Shown piece by piece: positions 53,486-64,000 of a stretch of 64,000 bases of DNA. The stretch is from contig OZ024934.1 in NCBI GenBank assembly GCA_964017235.1, positions 87,324,706-87,388,705 on the forward strand, written 5' to 3'. This DNA is from Sabellastarte sp. h YS-2021 (Eukaryota; Annelida; Polychaeta; Sabellida; Sabellidae). The position numbers were made by a program, and so were the translations under genes. The notes under the pieces were generated by a model. The model did no database searches, was not told where the DNA came from, and saw only the letters and a list, made by a program, of their open reading frames with translations. The first letter of the stretch is position 1. Every line of letters begins with the position of its first letter.

Positions 53486-54035
53486 GTACAGTAGGACTTC
53501 AGTTATACGACCTTCTATTATCTGAATATTCAAGTTTATTAATTCATTTCCTGTTATTTTGTACTGAAATATCTCTTCTGTTTTACAAATCTTGCTCTTT
53601 CATAGTGTTCAGAAAATAGAGGAGGTAATTTACTATAAAGAATCACTGCTGGACAGTTTCTTTTTTTTTTTTTTTCAAAAATATTGGTTTCATTTCATCT
53701 CCAGATTTTGGCAATTTTCAACTTCAGTACATTTTTATAAAACTGTTGCATGTTTTGTACTCAGTCTGTATTTAGAACTTATATTTAATTATTTTTAAAC
53801 AGCAATATCCATAGACGTGATGAAGTCCATTTTTTCAGGGTAGATTTGATATATTACACCTTCTGGTATCCAACTCTCTATTACCCATCTTTTCAATTTT
53901 ATGAACTCGTTTCTACTTATTCTCACTAATTTGTATTTCTCCTATTACTTTACATTGAAGAGGTTGTCTAGTTGACAAATCTTTTGTTTTATCAACAAAA
54001 TCTTACTCTCGCAGTCTGTTTGGGTTATAAGAGTG
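53486..54035. mobile_element. Two degraded relatives of the pogo-like MITE
   Basis: At 53486-53640, CAGTAGGACTTCAGTTATAC opens a copy containing ATTATCTGAATATTCAAGTT, close to the interior of the intact copy near 2850. A second, more decayed copy at 53840-54030 keeps ATCCAACTCTCTATTA and a TTTATGAACTCG block. Confidence 0.45.
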
Positions 54036-54180
54036 TTGTATGAATATTCCAATCTTAATTCTTCACACTGAAGTCAGTAGGTGAAGGATATTGCTGGTAA
54101 ATTAACATATTAAAGTCTCTGTACATACGGACAGACCTTTGTCAGCCATGTTGGTGTATGGTTTATTTGTATAAAGGAAG

Positions 54181-54310
54181 CTTCAGTGGTCATGTGGTTA
54201 CCAACTTTGTCAGTTGATCACTAGGTTCCCATGCCCGTGGGTTTAAATCCAGCTTGTGGTAATGTAGGGTTCACGAGGTCCTGTCTCGTGAAATCTGCAT
54301 TTTTCAGGTC
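54181..54310 (+). repeat. tRNA-derived SINE-like copy
   Basis: TGGTCATGTGGTTACCAACT and GGTTTAAATCC are spaced like pol III A and B boxes. They are followed by GGTTCACGAGGTCCTGTC. The family differs from the copies at 1766 and 21826. Confidence 0.55.
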
Positions 54311-54476
54311 ACAAAGCCTCCCATTGGTCATACTTTAATATGCCACAATATGTGAAAACAGATTATACACAAAGTGCCATTTTATGTGCTTTTTTGTCTG
54401 TCATTGTTAAATTATTGATCATATTGTTAAATTAAATAATCATTCTGATTTATGATGCTCTAATATCCTGGAGTCA

Positions 54477-54482
54477 ATAAAT
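54477..54482 (+). terminator. Candidate distal poly(A) signal
   Basis: AATAAA is followed within 30 bases by a GT-rich stretch (GTATGT, ATGTATGTGGTTTG), the usual downstream-element composition. If used by MED25 it would give a 4-kb 3' UTR containing a hAT-type MITE (51342-51760). Confidence 0.35.
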
Positions 54483-54899
54483 ATGTATGTAAAATGTATG
54501 TGGTTTGAATTGAATTGCAGTGTTAGAGTGGACAGAGGACATCATTATCATACAAAAGTAACTTAACAAATTGCACGATGACATCACAGTTAAATCAGTG
54601 ATGTTATTAAAGTGTTGTGAAGTATTTATGGCTACAAAATATTCTTGGACTGCTCCTTTTGCTTTGAGAATATATCAGTAGTAAAGAATTCACAGTTTTA
54701 GAACAAGATATGTACATATTTCCAATGAGATTGTAGATAATAGTATGTTCATAGAACATTTTATGTATTCATGAGAGGACTATTGTGAATTTACAATCAC
54801 AATGTCTCAATTCAAGTTGGAGTGCAGCTTGTGTACATATTTTGTCAGTTTTTGCTGTTGACAGCTTAACGTTCACGGTTTCTTGATATAGACAGAACT

Positions 54900-55110
54900 C
54901 GTTTATTAAGTGTGCATGTCAAGAGGCACTTATTTGTTTTCAGGTTTATTTTTCGTATCCATAGCTCCACCAACTCTGTCGGCTTCCACCCTTCATTTTT
55001 GTTCAATAACTTACTGGCTGGGCCAATCTGCCTCATACATCTGTATATATACTATGCCTGGGAATTTTTTTCGACATGAACTACCCTGACCCTTGACCAA
55101 TTTATAGGAC
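54900..55110 (+). mobile_element. 5' fragment of a Helentron-type element (element 7)
   Basis: AAGTGTGCAT ... AGGCACTTATTTG is a weak 5' hairpin in the position and style of elements 1 and 2. It is followed by AATAACTTACTGGCTGGGCC and CCTGGGAATTTTTTTCGA, which parallel the post-hairpin region of element 1 (4845-4925). No 3' end found. Confidence 0.5.
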
Positions 55111-55171
55111 CTAAAATCAGGTTGTTTTCTCAGAAAGTACAAAAGGTCTGGCTTTGAATTGTTCGTACAAA

Positions 55172-55345
55172 TGAAGCCAATGACCAGAGTCTGTAGATAC
55201 TAATTGCGTATTCCAGCACTTTGTGCTGTGGTTACGGATGCAAATACAGCCAATAATCAGAGTTTGTAGACACTGATGGTTTATTCCAGCACTCAGTACT
55301 GTGGTTATGAATACGAATCCACCCAATAACCAGATGTAGACAATA
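55172..55345. repeat. 86-bp tandem repeat, about two units
   Basis: ATTCCAGCACTTTGTGCTGT and ATTCCAGCACTCAGTACTGT lie in successive units with CCAATRAYCAGAGTYTGTAG between them. Confidence 0.75.
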
Positions 55346-55405
55346 ATGATGCAAAGTGTGGGACCTCAAGTACCACATCATCTGGTTGATTTGAGTATTG
55401 CACAC

Positions 55406-55813
55406 TAGTGCTGGGAATCGTCTACAATTTTCATGGTCGATTATTCGTCCATTTTTCCCCCGAGCGATGATCGACCCATAATCGATTATTTTACTCCATT
55501 ATTGTTTATTATTTAAGAAGCACTTTCCGGGATAAAGTAAAGGTCAATCCGGTAAGAATAACGGTGTTCCAACATTTAAAATATACCAAAAGCACCCACT
55601 TCCTGTAAATATGGCGGAAGATATAAACAAACTTGAAATTCAAGACAAAACTGTCAGTTTATTAAGTAAAAATACCTAAAATAGTTTTAAAATACGTGGA
55701 TATTGATACAAATCAGGAATGGTAAGATATAAGCTTATCAATCGATCATTAGAAAACGTTAGTGACCGACCGCGATTCTACACTGTCACCGACGATTAAT
55801 CGCCACATCACTA
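55406..55813 (-). mobile_element. hAT-type MITE, same family, opposite orientation, perfect 8-bp target duplication
   Basis: The ends TAGTGCTGGGAATCG and TCGCCACATCACTA are flanked by TTGCACAC at 55398-55405 and 55814-55821. The interior is the reverse complement of the copy at 51342-51760 (CGGAAGATATAAACAAAC, ATTATGGGTCGAT-type blocks). Confidence 0.88.
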
Positions 55814-56654
55814 TTGCACACTGTTACTACATTTAGAAAAGGTTCAAAATATTTAGGGTAACCACTTCACAGGAACTTGTACACCAGTAAAGCAGTCTTT
55901 CATATGTTTCCAGATACTCGATGCCTGTTCCAACATGACCTTGAAGCTGCTTAAACAGATGTTAGAACCAACTTTAAACCTTTAAATTTTTAGAGTAATC
56001 TGTTACTATGGAAGCTGCATATTTTTGTCAAATAATTTGCAACAAAAAACACCACGTAAAGGACTAGGCTTTTATTTAGACATCACATGCCTGGTTTGGC
56101 TATTTACAATTCGATTAAAATACAAAACAAAATTCAGCTTTAATTCTAAACACGTGCGCACACATACACTCACTAAGGAACCACATATAAAATATTCCTA
56201 TGGACAAAATGTATATCCTTCTATACAGCCAAAAAATAAAGCAGCTCACCATTATCATTGAAACTCCTGGGTAAACAAAAAGCACATTAGGTCAATTCTG
56301 CAAAAAACGATAAAAAAAAATTCTAACTAGATTTTTCATGCAGGAAAAGTTTGTAAGCATCAAGTATTTTTACAAGAACCTCTGTAAAAAGCTATTTTTA
56401 GACGTGCCAGAATCAAATACCAATACTTCAATATCCATATTGATTTCAAGTGTGTCCTTTCAAAAGATTTCATTAAACAAATCCAAAACATTTTAAAAGA
56501 TACAATTACAAGTTACAATCTTTCATTTACAGTTTTGACAATTGATTTACGATATGATTTTGCACAAAGCTGTTTTTGTTATATTTGTACGAGTTAATAA
56601 TAAACTAGAAATAGGACGCCCTGTTGATAGTAGATGCGAATAGAAACAGGATAG

Positions 56655-57960
56655 CATAGAAGAACACACATTATCATGTGTAATGTCCACCCCAAGAACC
56701 TTTTGCCAAAATTGTACAGTAGTCTTACAAGACCCTGTTTCATTTGTAAAATATATCAATGATGCTTAAATATTTATTAGTGTGAATGTAAATTATTTGA
56801 GCTTCATGCCTTTTTGCATTGGTTGGGTCGAAAATTTTGACGAAATCACTCTATCTTGCACGGTTAAGAAGATAGAAGCAAATTCCTGTTTCTCTATTTT
56901 TGGCAAAAATTTGAAAATTCAAAATGGCTGCCATTTTTGGGAAAAGGAAAATTTTTTGAAAATTGGCAAGAGTACATTTCTTAGATACCCTATGGGGTCG
57001 AAAATTTTGACGAAATCGCTCTATCTCGCACGGTTAAGGAGATACAAGCAATTTTGTGTTTTGCCATTTTTGGCAAAAATTCGAAAATTCAAAATGGCCG
57101 CCATTTTTGGGGAGGGGAAATTTTTTTGAAAATTGCCAAGACTACAATGCTCAGATACCCTGTGGGTTGAAAATTTCGACGAAATCGCTCTATCTCGCAC
57201 GGTTAAGGAGATAGAAGCAAATTTGTGTTTTGCCATTTTGGGCAAAAATTCGAAATTCAAAATGGCCGCCATTTTTGGGGAGGGGAAAATTTTTTTAAAA
57301 TTGCAAAGATTACATTCCTTAGATACCCTGTGGGTTGAAAATTTCGACGAAATCGCTCTATCTCGCACGGTTAAGGAGATAGAAGCAAATTTGTGTTTTG
57401 CCATTTTTGGCAAAAATTCGAAAATTCAAAATGGCCGCCATTTTTGGGGAGGGGAAATTTTTTTGAAAATTGCAAAGATTACATTCCTTAGATACCCTGT
57501 GGGTCGAAAATTTCGACGAAATCGCTCTATCTCGCACGGTTTAGGAGATAGAAGCAAATTTGCCTTTTTCAGTATTCAAAATAGCTAGTTACTCATTTAT
57601 TTAATTAATTACTCACTCATCTATGAAGCAATTCCCCCCAAAAGCAATCCCATACAAGCTATTAACCCAATGAACCTCCATACCAAATTTCAGAAAGCTA
57701 GGCTTAATAGCATTCCTTAAAATGTCTGGAAACCAAAGAGCTACTCAAAAGTAGCAAAGTAGCTATTACTCAGTTAGCTATAGAGCTATCATCACCAAAA
57801 GCAATCCCATACAAGCTATTAACCCAATAAACCTGCATGCCAAATTTGGTAAAGATAGGATAAGAACTGTTGCCTAAAATGTCTGGAAACCAAGTGGGAC
57901 GCCGGACACCGGAAAAAGCAAAAATAATATGTCCACCCCCCAGTGGGGTGGACATAATAA
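56655..57960 (-). mobile_element. Helentron-type non-autonomous element, element 5 (minus strand)
   Basis: On the minus strand the 5' hairpin is ATGTCCACCCC/GGGGTGGACAT (57929-57955) and the 3' subterminal repeat is GGGGTGGACATT (56682-56693). These are followed by the hairpin ACACATGATAATGTGT and an end near TTCTTCTATG (about 56655). The core has two 157-bp units (57642-57890) and then four 169-bp monomers (56820-57560) of the same class as element 1. Confidence 0.75.
56820..57560. repeat. 169-bp tandem array, inverse of the element 1 class
   Basis: The core ATGGCYGCCAT occurs at 56924, 57094, 57262 and 57431 (170, 168, 169 bp apart), with TTTCGACGAAATCGCTCTAT in each unit. The complement of this block is present in the element 1 monomers. 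Confidence 0.92.
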
Positions 57961-59390
57961 TGAAAATGCCGAAGTGATGCATTCTATATTAAGAGATGAG
58001 ATTTCACTATCAATTTGTACAACACCATGACAGGGAGGTTATATCCTTCCAATGTTTCCAACTACTCGTTAATTGTTTGCCAACTGCCTATCGGAAGATT
58101 TCATTTCTTCACGAACTAGGAAGAAGTATTCAACTTTGCAAGAAAAAATTATTCCGATGGACTGAGGGTTTGTTTTTAATGCCATGGTAATGAAGCTATG
58201 ACTTAATGACTTAACAATTTGATAAACCCACAAACAAACCATATGTGGTTGTCAATTACTGGCTGAATAACATGGAACCAATGAAAACACTTGACTGGTG
58301 TATTACAATGATTTCAAGGGGTCAAATGTGTATACAGAAAGTCAATACTGCTGACATGACTGCCACGTCGCTGTGTATCTGTGAGTAGCACACTTTCCAT
58401 TCTGTCAATGCAAACTGTTTTGTTTGTAGCATACCCAAGAAGTTGTGTTCTAATACCATTCCAATCTAATATATCAATAGGTAATGAAATCAGCGAGAAC
58501 AAACCAGGTTAATCAAAATAACTATCAAAGCTATAAATCTGTAAATGGCAGATATAAGATTAAAATTTGTTTAAATTTACCAATTTCTAATATTTTAAGT
58601 CTTCCGTCAATTTTATGTCTTTACATAAACAAATGTGTGTTTACCTTCTGCCAATGAAATGGCCTTGATAATTGGATACTTGCGTGTTACCAACTCTTCC
58701 CAAATGGAAGGATATGTATGTAAAATATGTAAAAGTGTCTACTGCGAGATTGTTACTTGAACAAGCATGTCACTGTAAATATGTCTAATACTTTAAATTC
58801 ATTGGTTCAGATAACTTGTATAAAATTCTGTACTCTACAACTTCTTATTAAATCCAATATCTTTAAAATATTTAATTGCAAATTCTAATGTCTATTTTCC
58901 ATGAGATAACATGAACAACCAAATTTTGGAAGCTAAAGCACTCTTATAGCAGTATTGAATTGTCTCCCTGAAGCCTACAGTAACTGAGGTCGATTCTCAA
59001 ACAAAACTTTCAAGAGGACAAATCTCAGATACTTTTATTTATTAAATTCTAATTGTATCGTATCAGGTGTAACTAACATTTCACATTATTTTATAAAGGA
59101 ATAAATGAACACCTGGCAAATTTTAACACGAAATTATACAAAACAGCGAGGCCTATTTGAATAAATTATTCATTTTAAGGTTCATTTGAATAAATTACTC
59201 ATTACAAGAAGTACTTTATGATACACACATCACAGTATTTCAAAGTTATCTTTATACACAGTATTTATCCAAATAAAAAACCCAGACTCATAAAACAAGT
59301 CGAGTTATAAACTCCTCAATCTGACTAAGACATCAATCACAGATGCTGTCCAAAGGATGTCTATGGCAAGAGCCATATGTCACTTGGATG
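57961..59390. other. No gene or repeat recognised
   Basis: AT-rich, short unconnected open frames only, no splice-framed conserved segment. Confidence 0.4.
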
Positions 59391-59394
59391 ATAC

Positions 59395-59500
59395 TGGGAC
59401 ATGCCAACATAATTTAGCACGTCATCATCACCTGGATTTGAACCCACAGCCAAGCAATCATTTACAGCAAGCTTGATAACTACCTGGCCACTGAGTCTTT
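59395..59500 (-). repeat. tRNA-derived SINE-like copy
   Basis: On the minus strand, CTCAGTGGCCAGGTAGTTAT is followed by B box GGTTCAAATCC and then AGGTGATGATGACG. It resembles a tRNA head with a degraded acceptor stem. Confidence 0.6.
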
Positions 59501-60914
59501 TTAAGTACCTGGGTGACAGATGCAGTCTGACAGTGTATAAATTACCAATCAGTTGTTGTTTCAAGACCCAACTATATTACAGTGACTCCTTTGAATCTCC
59601 TTCTGTACGATATGGCTTCATTTTTTTCTTTTTGGTTAAACTATAGCATCTATATACATCTAGAGGCATTGGCAAACGTTGGCAAACTTTTGCATGTTAG
59701 GCCTGGTGCCAAGATTCAAACCATCACCTTAACAGATGGAGGTCTCCACACAATACACTACACTAGAATCTGTAGCTTCTGAAACATGCAAATTGAATGG
59801 CATTTAAAACTGAAGAGGTATTGGCTTGAGCCATTTCTTAAGATTTAAAATTAAATATTTGGACAGTAAATCTTCAAATGATAAGAAGTGCCTTCACTTG
59901 CTACTGCAAATTAAAATTGACCAAAGTACAAATTGAATGACCAAGTACTGACATGCGTCAACTTCATTAACTCCCCTCAAAATGAAACTATTAAAATGTA
60001 CAATAATAATGTTTTTTTTTCACTCTTTTAAGCCATTTGTATACTGTCATATCTGACTTTTAGTTGGTTATACACTGTCAAACACAGGAAATCATCATCA
60101 TGTTAAAACTATTGTCTAGTTCCAAACACATTGATATCTTTATAATCAGATATGGAAACTTGCATCAGATTATCTCTCACAGTAGACACAGCAAACAATA
60201 TTTTCTGAAGTAGAGAGTGTTGCAACAGCACTAATGATTAGAGATTTTCCAGAGAGAGAATGGCAATATCCTTCCCCAAGAAGGATAATATACACTCCAC
60301 GCACCAGTCTCTCTACAGTCAGGAGTGGGTAAATTACCCCAAATGCTCCACCGACCAGATATACTGTACAGCAGTGATTTGTCACCAAATTGTCACACTC
60401 ACATCACCAAATCATCATAAATTAAACACTGATGTATCTCCAAGTTGAAATGACAGAAACCCACTCTTACGTACATGAGCCATAGTTTACAACTGGAATG
60501 GCTTTCAGGAGGCATTAGAAAGTGAGTCTCATTAGGTAAGGTATTAACTTATAAAAATTTAATTTACTTATTAAATTTTCCATTTTGTTACATTAATACT
60601 ACTTACCTAGTGGACAAATGCAGAATAACTACCCAGGGACTGAAATCAGAACTCTGATGAACAGCCACCCCTGGCAGGGCCTTCAGGGTACAAGGCTTAC
60701 AGGTTCCGCTTGTACTGTATCCTGCTGTTACCCCCCTTTTTTCCCACTGAAACTGAGTACGAGGGAGGCAAAAAGAGTTTAGTCACTAAGGATTCCTGAG
60801 GTGAACAGGAATGAGGCCTCCCTGCATCCGCCACTTTTGTTCACGATAGCATGCAGTGATAAAATAAACCTTAAAAGAGAAGTGTCCCTTCACTATATAC
60901 ACACAAATAGGGTC

Positions 60915-61822
60915 CAGTTACTTGGGGATCTGCTGTGCTGCCACTATTGGACCCAAATGATATAGCCGGGAGTCGGCCCAAGCCACATCCTTCAAATAAA
61001 ACTGAGTGAAGGTGTCGTGTGACTTCCAATGACTTGCTGAAAGGATCTGATCCAAGGGAACTCCTCCTTTGAAGGCCTTGGAAGCTGCAAAAGCTCTAAT
61101 ATCATGGGCCTTAACCTGATGCAACTTATCTGAGAACTGATAGCACAAACTACTGCTTGCTTTATCCAAGAAGAGACAATTGCTGGAACAATGTACTTTG
61201 TGAAACTCTTTCTAAAGGAGTCGAAGACCAACACCTTGCCTTCTGAGAGGTCTTTGGGTTTTTCCAAAATAATAGTGTTTGCCCAGACTGGACAGAGCGT
61301 CCTATCCTTAAGGGATCTAACAAGTGTAGGAGCCAGAGCTGGAATGATCACTGGAACTACACAATCAGGGCCATCCCTGGCCAGCTGATTCTTAGACAAG
61401 AAGCTGGCAGATTGATCCAAGCAGACATTTCACCAATCCTGGTGTCTCATGTTTCTGTGCAACCAAGCATTAATCTCACTCCTTCTTTTACAAGACCTGA
61501 GTGCTAAAAGGTAAACTGTTTTGAAAGTCCAATGCTTCATAGAGGCTCTCCTGAGCGGTTCAAAAGGAGCCTTGGTCAATTGATGTAAGAACAGGGAAAG
61601 ATTCCAACTAGGGATACCCCTGGGTCCCTTGGGTTTATCACAATTAAAGCTGTCTAACAACCTGTTTAAGTTTTCATCCTTGCTGTTACTATCATTTACA
61701 ACTCTTTCTACTATAACTGTTCTTAATTCTTTCATTCCAACCTTTGTTTGATGCGTTTGTAAACAGCTGCAGAGTGTATTGAAGGGGTTGCAGAGGTTGG
61801 TCACAAAGCACATTGCCTTCAT
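60915..61822 (-). pseudogene. DIRS copy 3 tyrosine recombinase (motifs present, frame interrupted)
   Basis: Order on the minus strand: [48 protein letters not shown] (first catalytic Arg), [70 protein letters not shown] (HxxR), ILSASHWKSHDTFTQFYLKD (His/Trp and nucleophile Tyr) and VAWADSRLYHLGPIVAAQQ. All catalytic positions expected of DIRS recombinases can be read, but in at least three frames. Confidence 0.85.
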
Positions 61823-62064
61823 CTGGTCACCAATTGAAATGAGGAGGGAGAGATTTGGGCAGAGGAATGCTCTTCTCCAAGTACTCTGGAAGTTGTCAGT
61901 GATTCTTCAAGTGCCACTGAATGGGCCTCATGTGAAGACTGTCCGATATGACCTGCTTTTCTGTGGCCATCAACAGACCTATTAGGGGCATAAACTGCCT
62001 GACCGAGCCGGTCTCTTGGTCCAGCAGGATTTTTATTTTGAGACAGGACTTGCCACCTCTCCTA

Positions 62065-62700
62065 AGTGGGCTTGACTAGACTGTGAGATAGGATGAAATG
62101 ATATCCTACAAAGTTGAACACTTGTTGGGGAATTAGTTCCAACTTGTTATGTTTACTACCCACCCAGATCGCAGCACAGGACCAAGAGGGTCTGGTACAT
62201 TGTAAGCAAGTTTCCTGACACAGGGCTCTGAGCAACCAGTCCAATCAAGGTACTGGTGGATTCTTATACCCCTGGCTTGGGACAGGAGTTTCACTTTCTT
62301 CACCACCTTTATGAACTCCACAGGAGCTGTCACTAAGCCAAAGGAAATGGCTGTGAACTGGTAGGTCCGACTTTTTACATGAAACTTCATATATTTCCTT
62401 GACCTTGGGACTTATTGGGATGTGAAAGTAAGCACTGCTGAACTCAAGGGAGGTAACATACTCTCCTTACTGAAGGGAGAGTCTTATGGTTTCTGGAGTT
62501 TCCATCTTGAAAGTTTCTATTTTCGGAAATTGGTTTAATTGGCCGAGATCTAAAATGGGCCTCCATGTGTTCCATGTAGAGTACCCTTCCTTTAAGATAG
62601 AAATCACCCTTGGATTTGAACCTAGGGCATGCCAAACCTGCCCAAACTTTTGCAGATGGCCCCCTATGATTGAATTTTCTGCAACAGTTGACATTTTCTA
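62065..62700 (-). pseudogene. DIRS copy 3 reverse transcriptase, frameshifted at the active site
   Basis: Blocks GGHLQKFGQVWHALGSNP, RPILDLGQLNQFPKIETFKM and ETPETIRLSL form the N-terminal part. KSRTYQFTAISFGLVTAPVE, RGIRIHQYLD and, in another frame, WLLRALCQET and PQQVFNFVGYHF form the palm. The frame breaks right after YLD, consistent with a small insertion inside the YxDD motif. Confidence 0.82.
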
Positions 62701-63049
62701 CATGGTGGGCAAAAAGACAAGGACTGACAAACACCTTTCACATGTTTATATTTTTCATATCTGAACTTACATCTTTCTTTTGCGACTATCCATGACGTTA
62801 CAGCATCAGGGTTTCAGATTCGCGTCGGCCATCGGTCATTGACCGAATTTTGCAACAAAACCCCGATTTTAAATAGAATATTAGGACATATTGTCCGAGT
62901 CGTATCCGTGGGCGATAATAGAAGATATGGACGTCTTTTTATTTACAAAATATGAAGTCACGTTACAACCCTAAAATCTCGCGAGATCTACGTGATTTTA
63001 AAGGTCTAGACGTCTTTTATGAAATCTCGTGACAAGCCACGTGATCTGC

Positions 63050-63882
63050 AAGGAAATCCCAGGGGAAATCTGTGTCCTCATATCTTCTCATGAATATTAA
63101 TGACTTGGGTGCTATGGCCGTGAGTTCTCGAGTTTAAATTATCGAAGTGGCTGGAGTACGGTAAATCACCGCACTCGAGAAGAAATTCTACAGTACGGCA
63201 GCAGTCATTTGCCGTATTCCAGCAAATTAACTAGAGTGCGGTTCAATCTGGTAACCATTTTACAAACAGAAGTCTTGGCAACCAGTCTACTTTTCATCTG
63301 CAAACGTGATTAATTTAATTAACCAATGAAATAATTTGTTACTGAAACCTCCACTGTTGAAGTTTTCCAGCAATATTTTACAAATAGAATATCAAATGCT
63401 AGTACTTGCACACACAGACTTAATGAAATATGAGGTTAAGACCGGTATTTCTAGCCATATTTTACAAATGGAGGTATATACACAGTAGCTAACCAATATC
63501 TATCTTTCGTCTGCAAACGTGATTAATTTAATTAACCAATGAAAACAATTGTTACTGAAACCGCACTGAAGACAAAGTTCTAGAGTGCGGCAATCCGTAC
63601 TGTAGCTTCTTTTCTAGGGAACGGTTTTACCGTACCGCAGCCACGCCCTTAAATTATTTGATTTTCGTCTATGCTTCCATTTTAAAAAATATTGCAAGGA
63701 AATCAAATGGAAAATCTGTGTCCTCATATCTTCTCATGAATATTAATGACTTGGCTGCTATGGCCACGAGTTCTCGAGTTTAAAGTAATTGATTTTCGTC
63801 TATGCTTCCATTTTATAGAATATTACAAGGAAATCCCAGAGAAAATCTGTGTCCTCATATCTTCTCATGAATATTAATTATG
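63050..63882. repeat. About 131-bp tandem repeat (2.4 units), first unit split by an insertion
   Basis: CTGTGTCCTCATATCTTCTC recurs at about 63070, 63718 and 63848 with ATGAATATTAATGACTTGG. Unit 2 (63697-63826) is uninterrupted. Unit 1 is 63050-63142 plus 63658-63696. Confidence 0.88.
63143..63648. mobile_element. Non-autonomous terminal-inverted-repeat element with target duplication TTAAATTAT
   Basis: The left end has GTGGCTGGAGTACGGTAAA. The right end is the complement of GTGGCTGCGGTACGGTAAA. TTAAATTAT flanks it at 63134-63142 and 63649-63657. Inside, AACGTGATTAATTTAATTAA occurs twice, 213 bp apart (63304, 63517). No ORF. Confidence 0.82.
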
Positions 63883-64000
63883 GTCATCTGGTATTTTCGT
63901 GCAATTGTAGATTTTGTTTTCTGTAGGGTTCCACATAAATTTTACTGTAATATTCTGAATTTTTGCTTTGATTAATATTTCTCTTTATTAATAATTGCAC

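Larger units (their letters stand above)
60530..62735 (-). mobile_element. DIRS-type retrotransposon, copy 3 (5' truncated or rearranged)
   Basis: The minus strand carries, in order, the reverse transcriptase N-terminal part (62700-62440), palm (62390-62065), and recombinase (61820-60915). An internal complementary-like region follows at 60530-60620 (TAAGTAGTATTAATG, then AATTTAATAAGTAAATTAAA, then AGTTAATACCTTACC). RNase H is missing between palm and recombinase. I could not find inverted terminal repeats. The recombinase frame is close to that of copy 1, so both belong to one lineage. Confidence 0.8.

Noticed and set aside
57021..57588. 130- and 151-residue open frames on both strands
   Set aside because: Same 169-bp monomer array in element 5. 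Open on both strands from repeat composition, not coding.

Overview
The window is animal nuclear DNA, most probably from a bivalve mollusc (inferred from repeat content, not proven). It has GT-AG introns, is AT-rich, and is packed with transposable elements. The one host gene I can support is MED25, the Mediator complex subunit 25, on the + strand. Sixteen exons run from the left edge (the 5' part is outside the window) to a TAG stop at 50523-50525. I placed them by splice sites, continuous phase and recalled resemblance to vertebrate MED25. Together they give an open frame of about 782 codons: the end of the VWA domain, a Gln/Gly/Met-rich linker, the ACID domain (exons 8-10), a Gln-rich tail with an LxxLL box, and a short acidic-aromatic C terminus.

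The introns (up to 15 kb) and the 3' flank hold most of the interesting structure. At least five Helitron-like/Helentron-type non-autonomous elements, resembling the bivalve 'pearl' elements, lie at 4741-11134, 14180-16891, 31572-34811, 41935-44663 and (minus strand) 56655-57960. Each has a 5' terminal hairpin, a core of tandem monomers (about 133-145 bp or 169 bp), a 3' subterminal inverted repeat, usually a second short hairpin, and an end at or close to CTAG. The hairpin arm differs between elements but matches the 3' subterminal repeat of the same element. Partial relatives lie at 36414-37200 and 54900-55110.

Three DIRS-type tyrosine-recombinase retrotransposons are present: 11557-19620 (with inverted terminal repeats and an internal complementary region, and with a Helentron-type element nested in it), 22245-27741 (ends and internal complementary region kept, coding decayed) and a minus-strand copy at 60530-62735 (reverse transcriptase broken, recombinase motifs kept). 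Smaller items include two hAT-type MITEs with perfect 8-bp target duplications (51342-51760, 55406-55813), a foldback element with its empty site preserved nearby (63143-63648), other terminal-inverted-repeat elements, tRNA-derived and 5S-rRNA-derived SINE copies, and a LINE relic.

Two intronic minisatellites stand out. The one in intron 4 (pieces at 4665-4740, 11135-11390, 11530-11556 and 19621-19680) was split by later insertions, and its monomer on the antisense strand is a consensus 5' splice site. The one in the last intron (49359-50230) is built from repeated copies of the authentic exon 15 donor site. From 50.5 kb to the right edge I see only a possible MED25 3' UTR and mobile-element sequence; no second host gene could be supported.
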